Below are positions 8,301-12,877 of a DNA stretch of 15,459 bases, one piece after another. The translations under genes and the position numbers were made by a program. This DNA comes from GWB1-37-8 sp964646925. Lineage in GTDB: Bacteria; Patescibacteriota; Microgenomatia; Levybacterales; UBA12049. Location: positions 1 through 15,459 of the forward strand of contig CAZYIC010000027.1 in NCBI GenBank assembly GCA_964646925.1. The letters run 5' to 3'. Positions within the stretch are counted from its first letter, which is position 1. The number at the start of each line of letters is the position of its first letter. Below the pieces are notes generated by a model. That model saw only the letters and a program-made list of their open reading frames with translations. It searched no databases and was not told the DNA's origin.

Positions 8301-8464
8301 CAAACAAGAATAATTGATGCGACAGCAAAATCCTCTGCCCTTACATATACCCATGTATTTTTTATATCGATAAGAGGAATTTTGGGATAAAGAGGAATAA
8401 ATACCAACAGAAATAAGGTAAAAATAAATAAAAGATTATCCAATATCCATTTCAAAATCTTCAT
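5321..8464 (-). CDS. Fusion of O-antigen ligase/polymerase (Wzy_C) and PMT-like GT-C domain
   Basis: 1047 residues, about twice the length of either family. Residues 1-535 form a polytopic O-antigen ligase/polymerase unit: TVSRVSF (232-238) matches the conserved SRG-type arginine region. A long hydrophilic loop (about 272-460) then leads to FTTRFQGEWPKTF (412-424), IFLGSGYGS (431-439) and DNNYLRILGEGGLFG (445-459), the Wzy_C signature. Residues of about 550-1047 form a second module: a membrane helix, then YFVGDDFTWF (573-582) with the D577-D578 pair expected in the first outer loop of GT-C transferases, YRPGAKLYFSLMH, many membrane helices and a soluble tail of about 120 residues. Both modules would act on polyprenyl-linked sugars at the outer face. 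There is no internal stop or start context suggesting two genes. The ATG lies 5 bp after the GT2 stop. The domain calls are good; coupling of the two activities is inference. Confidence 0.82.
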   Translation of the reverse strand: MKILKWILDNLLFIFTLFLLVFIPLYPKIPLIDIKNTWVYVRAEDFAVASIILVWIILILAKKVSLKTPLTIPIMIFWIIGGLATLHGVLILFPTLSDVFSNVAFLSFLRRMEYMFLFFVAFASIKSKKSIQYIAVTLSVVLLLIVGYGFGQKFLHFPAFLTMNEEFAKGVPIQLSSFSRVPSTFAGHYDLAAYLVLVIPILVSLAFGYKNMIFKSLLFITASLGFALLYTTVSRVSFFVLLLSLLLLLILQKKKIIIICFLALTFILLIISPSLLQRFKSTVSEVDVLVDAKTGGAIGQVKEVPASYFKNKIIKKVPIPNIDTKNASASAILPFSLIPPIVPLVVEENKPTGENLPQGTSYVNLPLSPVLKKVKEYFYQKSSNKAGSDSEEIRIFYGDYLIKKAKAYDLSFTTRFQGEWPKTFTAFKRNIFLGSGYGSVSLAVDNNYLRILGEGGLFGFASFISIFIIAVIYVKKLLPKVTSPLVRSFVIGFAAGSFGLALNAILIDVFEASKIAFTYWILMGITIGILHLYKTEEINFFKEFKKAVISPYAVIIYIFLTVGAFFFAGYNNYFVGDDFTWFRWVQDCCNNLVNYFTESGGFFYRPGAKLYFSLMHSAFWFNQTMYHLVSIFLHFAVSALLFLILRKIIKNYFLSIAAVVLFIVLSGHHEAIFWISATGFLFNAFFALGALLSFIFWKEKKKNIYFIISLIFIIFSLLFHELGVVAPILIIMYDFIYGEKLIINKLTRKASYLILVSPIFPYLILRLLAQSHWFSGDYRYNIFKLPYNIVGNTMGYLLLDLLGPQALSVYQLLRNFSREHMLLAIPVSFAIILGFIYICKIIMKKMAENDKKIVIFGFLFFFISLLPFLGLGNITSRYSYLSSIGFAILFVIFMKKIYAYLISISGRYIGVSAIVTIIIIYSMVQLFSLQKIHTDWREAGDKSQRFLISIGRYSKDFWIRDSMRFYFANMPIRNGEAWVWPVGLKDALWFTFKNPNIEVYTMSDINLAFDYATGSSNSHVFRFDSNGNVDEIVRAKNGQINLLNPPR

Positions 8465-8469
8465 AGATT

Positions 8470-9375
8470 TTAGGCAATTGCTTTTTTATATCTATCTCTA
8501 AGTCCTGTATTAAAAGTTAATAATCCTACTAAAATTAAAATTCTTGCTTTGAGAATCAATAATGTTTTGGCAATTAAATATTCAAAATAGCTTTTGTGCT
8601 TTGAATAGAAATGCAAAATTCCCTTATAAATATTAATTATAGCAAATGCTCTATTACTGCTGCCCAATGACTTGTGTTTTAACGCAAGATTTGGAAAAAA
8701 ATAAGTCAAAAAACCAAGCTTCTTTGCTCTGAAACAAATTTCCATATCCTCGATGTACATAAAAAAATACTCATCAAAACCTCCTAACTCACCGAACAAT
8801 TCTCTTTTGATCATCATGCATGCACCACTCACCCAATCAACGGATTCTTCTTTCTTAGCGCTTTTTCGGACAAATCCAAGTCTTTCTCCTCCTATAAGCA
8901 TAAGAAAAAGGTTCCAAAGATTGTAGAAATTACCTCCGGAGGGCTGAAGAGTATTATCATAATTAAGCAGTTTTCCTCCCAAAATTCCTACGCTTTTGTT
9001 TTTTTCCAAGAAATCCGTCATTTGTAAAAATCCTCTGTCTCTAACTTCCGTATCGGAATTAAGAAAAAGAAGATATTTTCCTTCTGCATTTCTTGCCCCA
9101 AGATTGCACCCCTTTGCAAACCCGACATTCTCTTTATTTTCTATAAGTTTAATTCCACCATACTTAATACTTGCCTGCCCGCCGAAGTCTTGACGAAGGT
9201 GGGATACATAATACTTAATAATTTTTGCAGAGTCATCGGAAGAATTATTGTCAACAATAATAATCTCAATTTTTTTGCTTTCAAGCTCTTTTTGATATTG
9301 CTTAATTATTGATTTTATGCATTGAAGAATTAAATCTTTTGTGTTGTAGGAAAGAATAATAATAGAAAGTTCCAT
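8470..9375 (-). CDS. Family 2 glycosyltransferase, rhamnosyltransferase-like
   Basis: 301-residue GT-A enzyme of the same subgroup as 1649-2581: MELSIIILSYNT (1-12), IIVDNNSSDDSA (39-50), ENVGFAKGCN (82-91), LNSDTE (105-110) in the DxD position, WVSGACMMIKRELF (181-194) and MYIEDMEICFR (206-216). It is expected to add a sugar from a nucleotide donor to a lipid-linked acceptor in the cytoplasm. Residues 59-68 (HLRQDFGGQA) are an insert encoded by a 30-bp hairpin element flanked by heptamers (9160-9224). It is placed in the same loop, before the NVGF motif, as the insert of the paralogue. The ATG at 9375 follows the acyltransferase stop by three bases with no Shine-Dalgarno, and the gene ends 5 bp before the fusion gene. 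The substrate is unknown. Confidence 0.88.
   Translation of the reverse strand: MELSIIILSYNTKDLILQCIKSIIKQYQKELESKKIEIIIVDNNSSDDSAKIIKYYVSHLRQDFGGQASIKYGGIKLIENKENVGFAKGCNLGARNAEGKYLLFLNSDTEVRDRGFLQMTDFLEKNKSVGILGGKLLNYDNTLQPSGGNFYNLWNLFLMLIGGERLGFVRKSAKKEESVDWVSGACMMIKRELFGELGGFDEYFFMYIEDMEICFRAKKLGFLTYFFPNLALKHKSLGSSNRAFAIINIYKGILHFYSKHKSYFEYLIAKTLLILKARILILVGLLTFNTGLRDRYKKAIA
9160..9173. repeat. Heptamer array, 2 units (ATACTTR), left of hairpin
   Basis: ATACTTA and ATACTTG directly precede the 30-bp element at 9174-9203. The same unit continues on the other side from 9204. Confidence 0.65.
9174..9203. repeat. 30-bp in-frame hairpin element, type A, copy 1
   Basis: The leader CCTG is followed by a 26-nt hairpin. 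Outer arms CCCGCC and GGTGGG pair with one G-T wobble, there is a symmetric GAA/GAA internal loop, and an inner GTC-TT-GAC that would form a CUUG-type tetraloop in RNA. It adds ten codons to the GT2 gene and is bordered on both sides by heptamers. The second copy is at 11543-11572. Confidence 0.82.
9204..9224. repeat. Heptamer array, 3 units (ATACWTA), right of hairpin
   Basis: ATACATA, ATACTTA and ATAATTT directly follow the hairpin element. The unit shared across both sides implies the hairpin sits inside a once-continuous array. Confidence 0.65.
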
Positions 9376-9378
9376 TTT

Positions 9379-9933
9379 TTATCTAAACCAAGCAGCGCGG
9401 CCAAGTCGGTAATTTAAATCTTTTACGTCTCTTTTCCCTATCTGTTTTGCCGGTACGCCTCCGACAATTACCCCCTCATCAATATTTTTAGTAACAACTG
9501 CTCCCGCTCCAACAATTGCTCCCTTTTTGATAGTTACTCCGGGGAGAATAATTGCACGAGGACCAATAAACACAAAATCTTCTATTATAACTGGCGCGCT
9601 AACGGCTTTGAAATTAGGATCTTTAATGCTATGTTCGGCATTATAAATCATAACTTCCGATGCAATGTCCACATGATTGCCAATGGTAAGCTTGTCTCTC
9701 CCATCCAATACTGCTTCCTCACCAATAATCGTGTCCTTACCAATTTTAATATTGCAAGGATTATAAAAGCGTGCTCCCATGTGAATAGTCGAGCCTCTGC
9801 CAATTTCTATGCCAAAAATTCTATAAAAAAATCTGCGGAAATGATGGGAAGGAATGTATCCTACACAATGCAGCTTAAATACGATAATCTCCAATAATAT
9901 TGTCCTTATTCTATTAATAACTTTTTTCATCAT
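9379..9933 (-). CDS. Hexapeptide-repeat (left-handed beta-helix) acyltransferase, probably O-acetyltransferase
   Basis: 184 residues of the maltose/galactoside O-acetyltransferase-like family. Hexapeptide turns run from about 43 to 160: IEIGRGSTI, IKIGKDTIIGEEAVL, LTIGNHVDIA, VIIEDFVFIGPRAIILPGV, AIVGAGAVVTKNI. The catalytic His is expected at H101 in YNAEHS, with the coenzyme-A-side motif GVPAK at 159-163. It would acetylate a sugar in the cytoplasm during glycan assembly. The N-terminus is basic with a short hydrophobic stretch (12-27), perhaps for membrane contact. Two tandem ATGs (9933 and 9930) open the gene. The first is part of a heptamer array that also contains the previous gene's stop codon; AGGG lies 4 bp upstream as a weak Shine-Dalgarno. 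The gap to the GT4 gene is 6 bp. Confidence 0.87.
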   Translation of the reverse strand: MMKKVINRIRTILLEIIVFKLHCVGYIPSHHFRRFFYRIFGIEIGRGSTIHMGARFYNPCNIKIGKDTIIGEEAVLDGRDKLTIGNHVDIASEVMIYNAEHSIKDPNFKAVSAPVIIEDFVFIGPRAIILPGVTIKKGAIVGAGAVVTKNIDEGVIVGGVPAKQIGKRDVKDLNYRLGRAAWFR

Positions 9934-9958
9934 TAATCCCTAATCATTTATCATTAAT
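9931..9958. repeat. Heptamer array, 4 units (CATTAAT), across a stop/start junction
   Basis: CATTAAT, CCCTAAT, CATTTAT and CATTAAT run in register. On the minus strand the array supplies the GT4 C-terminus (LMIND), its TAG stop, the 6-bp gap and the first ATG of the acyltransferase. Confidence 0.75.
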
Positions 9959-11151
9959 CTCTCCAAAGATTCTAGCGTTTCCCTTGCTGTTTTTTCCCAA
10001 CTAAATCTCTTGACTTGCTCATAGCCTTTTTTTATAAGTTTTTTTCTTAATTGCTCATCATTAATTATTGACTCTAAATTTTTAGCAATGTCCTTAACGC
10101 TTGTTGGATCGACATAAAGCGCTGCATCTCCGCCGGCTTCAGGCAAACTTGAGATATTACTTGTAATAACCGGGCACCCATATTGCATCGCCTCTAAAAC
10201 CGGCAATCCGAATCCTTCGTAAAGACTTGGCAAAACGAAACAGAGAGCATTTTTATAAAAAGCAGGTAAGTCTTCGTCCGTTACATTCCCTAAAAACTTT
10301 ACCTTATTTTCAATATTGAACCTTTTCGGCGCTGCCAAGATTTCCTCATACATCCAACCCTTCTTGCCGATAATTACAAGCGTTATGTCATTCTGAGCCG
10401 AAGGCGAAGAATCTCGAGATCCTTCACTTCGTTCAGGATGACATGCGCGACTAAATGCCTCTATCAAACGAGCAATATTCTTTCTCGGCTGCAAAGTTCC
10501 TACAAATAATACGTATTCTCCATTTATCCCGTACTTACCGCTCAATAACTTTGAATTTTGCATTTTAAATTTTGAATTTGTTTCGGATTTCGAATTTTGA
10601 ATTTCGGATTTTATCCCCGGGTATGTTACTATAATTTTATCTTTTGAAACTCCGTACTCTTCAATTATATCATCTTTACTAGCTTGGCTTATCGTAAAGA
10701 CTTTTTTAGCTTTTTTAACAGAAAATTTAGTCCAAATAGTCAATTGCTGCAAATCTGATTTCTTAAAAAGCTGTGGAAAACGAAGATAGGAAACGTCCAA
10801 GATGGAAATAACCGATTTTTTCGGAGAAAAAATCGGCAAATAGTGGGTGGGGGAGAAAAAAACATCAGGCTTTGAGCGTTTAAGTAAAAATTCCAAAGAT
10901 AAACCAAACAAAGTCCACGCCTTACGAGGCTTGACTATGTTATAGCGCCATTTTTCAGATTCCTTCGGCAAGTCGGAGGTTGGACTTTGGGGAAGATAAA
11001 TTATGTAATTATTTTTCTTATCCAATTTATTTAAATTCAATAAAAGCTCAAAACAATACTCTCCGCTCCCAACTCTTCTTGGAATTCCTGTTTTTGAATC
11101 GTATCCAAACCTCGGCACAACCGCTTCATAACCATTTATTCCAATAACCAT
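9940..11151 (-). CDS. Family 4 glycosyltransferase with two in-frame inserts
   Basis: Complete 403-residue GT-B enzyme. The N-terminal half begins MVIGINGYEAV and has GSGEYCFELLLNL (28-40), ILDVSYLRFP (117-126) and VFTISQASKDDII (151-163). The hinge is IVTYPGI (174-180). The donor domain starts at YVLFVGTLQPRKN (213-225), with E-x7-E in YEGFGLPVLEAM (E312, E320) and SSLPEAGGDAALYVDP (334-349). Two stretches do not belong to the family core: residues of about 181-203 after the hinge (IQNSK-like), from nine heptamers (10550-10612), and residues of about 236-255 (CHPERSEGS...), from a 60-bp palindromic element, just before the TLVIIGKKG strand. The start follows the previous TAA by one base, with GGAG 6 nt upstream of the ATG. 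It is probably a mannosyltransferase-like enzyme by general similarity, but the sugar is not provable. Confidence 0.9.
   Translation of the reverse strand: MVIGINGYEAVVPRFGYDSKTGIPRRVGSGEYCFELLLNLNKLDKKNNYIIYLPQSPTSDLPKESEKWRYNIVKPRKAWTLFGLSLEFLLKRSKPDVFFSPTHYLPIFSPKKSVISILDVSYLRFPQLFKKSDLQQLTIWTKFSVKKAKKVFTISQASKDDIIEEYGVSKDKIIVTYPGIKSEIQNSKSETNSKFKMQNSKLLSGKYGINGEYVLFVGTLQPRKNIARLIEAFSRACHPERSEGSRDSSPSAQNDITLVIIGKKGWMYEEILAAPKRFNIENKVKFLGNVTDEDLPAFYKNALCFVLPSLYEGFGLPVLEAMQYGCPVITSNISSLPEAGGDAALYVDPTSVKDIAKNLESIINDEQLRKKLIKKGYEQVKRFSWEKTARETLESLERLMIND
10385..10444. repeat. 60-bp in-frame palindromic element, type C (CHPERSEGS-type)
   Basis: ATGTCATTCTGA (10385-10396) pairs with TCAGGATGACAT (10433-10444), 12 bp with one G-T wobble. 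The 36 nt between hold three further self-pairing segments: GCC-GAA-GGC, a palindromic core around ATCTCGAGAT, and ACTTCGT. It could fold as a branched, clover-like structure. It adds 20 codons to the GT4 gene without breaking the frame. The encoded string is one I recall seeing in many CPR protein sets; that is memory, not a search. Confidence 0.78.
10550..10612. repeat. Heptamer array, 9 units (TTTGAAT / GRATTTY)
   Basis: Four units of the form TTTRAAT-like (TTTGAAT, TTTGCAT, TTTAAAT, TTTGAAT), one transition unit, then GGATTTC, GAATTTT, GAATTTC and GGATTTT. The 63 bp equal 21 codons, encoding an IQNSK-rich linker after the GT4 hinge. Confidence 0.75.
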
Positions 11152-11152
11152 A

Positions 11153-11716
11153 TTACGCTCCAGGATAAATAACTCTTAATCTTTTCTCCTCTATTCCCAG
11201 AATTTTTATTGCGTCTTTTTTTGTAGCTTGAGAGATGCAAAAGATTAAACTCGATTCTTTTTTAACCCACTTTAGTTTTCTTTTTTGAACCTCAACTATT
11301 TTTCTATCTGTTTCGTTAGGATATTTATAGATAATTAAATCATATAGAATCGTCGCCTTTTTAGCTTTTGCTGTCGGCGGTTCAGTCCAATCGGATGTAA
11401 TAAAAATATCCACATCCCCAATCAACCATTCAATCGGTAAAATATGCAATCTATTCCACAATAAATCAAGGACAAATGGAGGTATTCTGTATTTTTTAAT
11501 TTGAACATTTGAATTTGATTGAAAATTTAAAATTGAAAATTGTCTGCCCGCCGAAGCCTTGGCGAAGGTGGGAAAATTTCTCCTCAATGAAGAAAAGAAC
11601 AATATATACTCATTCTTTCTGTCAATTTTTAATAACTGCTCAACCAGATTCGTAGTTAGCTGCGCAACCCCTGTTCCTCCGTATGTAATCTGCGATATGT
11701 CTATTCCTATTTTCAC
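11153..11716 (-). CDS. GT4 N-terminal domain only (truncated or single-domain glycosyltransferase)
   Basis: 187 residues, half the family length. It begins KIGIDISQITYGGTGVAQL (2-20; glycine loop GGTG at 13-16), continues IDRKNEYILF (31-40), ILYDLIIYKYP (123-133) and FCISQATKKDAI (159-170), and stops right after RVIYPGA (181-187). That is the exact hinge where the donor-binding domain should begin, so E-x7-E and the nucleotide-sugar pocket are missing. TAA is followed by one base and the ATG of a complete GT4, leaving no room for a lost C-terminal half. The start is GTG at 11716, with a TGC-TACAAT extended -10 ending 6 nt before it. Residues of about 49-75, including FAKASAGRQ, are a composite heptamer/hairpin insert in the same loop as the 549-1652 paralogue's insert. 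It may be inactive, or may pair with a partner supplying the donor domain. Confidence 0.78.
   Translation of the reverse strand: MKIGIDISQITYGGTGVAQLTTNLVEQLLKIDRKNEYILFFSSLRRNFPTFAKASAGRQFSILNFQSNSNVQIKKYRIPPFVLDLLWNRLHILPIEWLIGDVDIFITSDWTEPPTAKAKKATILYDLIIYKYPNETDRKIVEVQKRKLKWVKKESSLIFCISQATKKDAIKILGIEEKRLRVIYPGA
11501..11542. repeat. Heptamer array, 6 units (AAAATTG-like)
   Basis: TTGAACA, TTTGAAT, TTGATTG, AAAATTT, AAAATTG and AAAATTG run in 7-bp register up to the hairpin element at 11543. One more unit, AAAATTT, follows the hairpin at 11573-11579. Confidence 0.72.
11543..11572. repeat. 30-bp in-frame hairpin element, type A, copy 2
   Basis: Same geometry as 9174-9203: a 4-nt leader (TCTG), arms CCCGCC/GGTGGG, and inner GCC-TT-GGC. 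Within the 26-nt hairpin the two copies differ at only two positions, and these are partners in the inner stem (T-A in copy 1, C-G here). Heptamers lie on both sides. Confidence 0.82.
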
Positions 11717-11731
11717 CTTCTAATTGTAGCA
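11717..11731 (-). promoter_or_regulatory. Extended -10 promoter before the truncated GT4
   Basis: TGC-TACAAT at 11731-11723 is followed by TAGAAG and then GTG at 11716. The predicted transcription start falls on the first base of the GTG, so the message would be leaderless. It lies in the 33-bp gap after the EamA gene. AGAAGG overlapping the GTG is too close to be a normal Shine-Dalgarno. Confidence 0.55.
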
Positions 11732-11749
11732 GAAAGCAAAAGATTTTAT

Positions 11750-12625
11750 CTATTTTTTAGTAGCAATGTAAACTCCCAAAAGAGCTAATATTCCACCTAC
11801 GACGAGTCCAGTCGTAAGTTGCTCTCCCAAAAGAAAAAATGCCACCAAAAATCCAAATAGCGGAGACAGATAAAATGCCATGGATGCGAATACTGTCCCC
11901 CCATGTTTTATAGAATATTGATTGAGCAAATATGTGAATATCGTGCCTGCCAAAACCACGTAGGATATTGAAAATATGGAATTGATACTTATACCGCTCC
12001 ACCATCCATATCTTGAAATTGATTCGAAAATAAAGAAGGGGAATAAAGCAATAGTCGTTAAAATAATAAATATGCTTACAATATGAAATGGGGAGTGCGT
12101 CTTCTGTGCTTTTTTAGACAACATTATATAACCAGAAAAACTAACAACAGCAAGAGCCAACAGAATATTGCCCATTAAATCTCCTGAAAATTTTCCTCCC
12201 TTTTCCAAAACAGGAAGAAACAAAACCAAAAAAGTCCCAACAAATCCAATAACGATACCCACAGTCTTCTTAAATGAAATCTTTTCCCTAGATATGAAAT
12301 GAGTTAAAAGCCCTACAACAATAGGAATAACCGCGTAGAGAATCTGAGATATGTTAGCTGTAGTTAGCTTTATTCCCAAAACGAAAAATATTATATTAAG
12401 AGTAGCAAAAATTGAAAATGGCCCGAGAATTTTAAAATCGTTTATTAGAAATCTCCTTTTACGCCAGACAAACGGAAGCACAATCAAGCTAGCAAAGAAG
12501 AATCGTACGAACGCAAAAGAGAATGGAGGAATTTGGGAAAGCCCAACTTTTGTTACAGCAGCCATTGCTCCGCTTAGCAAAGCGTATAGAAATATAGACA
12601 AAAATGCTTTTTGCTTATCGTTCAT
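11750..12625 (-). CDS. EamA/DMT-family membrane transporter
   Basis: 291 residues, the standard length for a two-domain EamA protein with about ten membrane helices. The two halves are residues of about 8-140 (AFLSIFLYALLSGAMAAVTKVGL..., PPFSFAFVRFFFASLIVLPF, ILYAVIPIVVGLLTHF) and about 150-290 (LMGNILLALAVVSFSGYIML, GGTVFASMAFYLSPLFGFLVAFFLLGE). The PVIG/LSPLFGxxxAxxxLGE pattern near the end of each half is typical. DMT proteins export metabolites; some relatives (ArnE/ArnF) flip undecaprenyl-linked sugars, which would suit this locus, but sequence alone cannot decide. The ATG at 12625 lies within the last codons of the upstream small gene (11-bp overlap), so translation is probably coupled. 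No heptamers or hairpin elements occur in it. Confidence 0.9.
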   Translation of the reverse strand: MNDKQKAFLSIFLYALLSGAMAAVTKVGLSQIPPFSFAFVRFFFASLIVLPFVWRKRRFLINDFKILGPFSIFATLNIIFFVLGIKLTTANISQILYAVIPIVVGLLTHFISREKISFKKTVGIVIGFVGTFLVLFLPVLEKGGKFSGDLMGNILLALAVVSFSGYIMLSKKAQKTHSPFHIVSIFIILTTIALFPFFIFESISRYGWWSGISINSIFSISYVVLAGTIFTYLLNQYSIKHGGTVFASMAFYLSPLFGFLVAFFLLGEQLTTGLVVGGILALLGVYIATKK

Positions 12626-12836
12626 TTGTTGAATTAAATAAATAATAAGCTATTGCCAAAAGGAAAAATCCTGCGGCGTACCAAGTCAGACGCTCCGCTG
12701 TAAAAAACACCCAGAAAGAAAAAAGCGGAATTGACAATATAAGCGAGAAAATTCCGCAGACAACCATTAATTTTGGATTGCGCTTTAGTATTAGTAAAAC
12801 CAAAACTGCAAAAAAAGCTATATCTTGTATCTTCAT
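12615..12836 (-). CDS. Small membrane protein of unknown function
   Basis: 73 residues with hydrophobic segments at about 6-17, 24-46 and 52-67 around a short basic loop (KRNPK, 18-22). The sequence (LIPL-like core SIPLFSFWVFF at 35-45) does not match any family I recognise. It is too short and has the wrong motifs to be half of an EamA domain or a four-helix SMR pump. It is the first gene of the long minus-strand operon, has a likely promoter 10-37 bp upstream, and its end overlaps the EamA start by 11 bp, suggesting that the two products act together. Coding is supported by the tight overlap, the coherent membrane profile and the promoter. Confidence 0.7.
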   Translation of the reverse strand: MKIQDIAFFAVLVLLILKRNPKLMVVCGIFSLILSIPLFSFWVFFTAERLTWYAAGFFLLAIAYYLFNSTNER

Positions 12837-12853
12837 TTCTTATTATCTATAAT
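12825..12853 (+). promoter_or_regulatory. Promoter for the plus-strand methyltransferase
   Basis: TTGTAT (12825-12830) and a perfect TATAAT (12848-12853) are separated by 17 bp. The predicted start near 12860 gives a leader of about 18 nt with no Shine-Dalgarno before the ATG at 12878. Its -10 overlaps the opposite-strand -10 at 12851-12846. Confidence 0.6.
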
Positions 12854-12873
12854 GAATTATTGCATAAAACCAA
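12846..12873 (-). promoter_or_regulatory. Promoter for the long minus-strand operon
   Basis: TTGGTT at 12873-12868 and TATAGA at 12851-12846 on the minus strand, 16 bp apart, lie before the ATG at 12836. The predicted leader is about 3 nt. An alternative -10 is GATAAT at 12847-12842, which would be even closer to the ATG. Confidence 0.4.
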
Positions 12874-12877
12874 TTAA

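Noticed and set aside
9244..9261. ATTATTGT/ACAATAAT inverted repeat over the IVDN codons of the second GT2
   Set aside because: Eight AT-rich pairs with a 2-nt spacer are weak, and repeated Ile/Asn codons explain it; not grouped with the 11-12 bp perfect stems.
11153..11155. Truncated GT4 as the result of a frameshift in a heptamer array
   Set aside because: The C-terminal domain is not present in any frame downstream; the next GT4 begins one base after the stop, so this is a clean loss, not a slipped frame.
1486..11579. CRISPR array
   Set aside because: Repeat units are 7 bp, contiguous and inside genes; there are no unique spacers and no cas genes.
12615..12836. Small membrane protein as a broken piece of EamA or an SMR pump
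   Set aside because: EamA downstream is already full length with two domains, and the small protein has about three helices and none of the SMR motifs.
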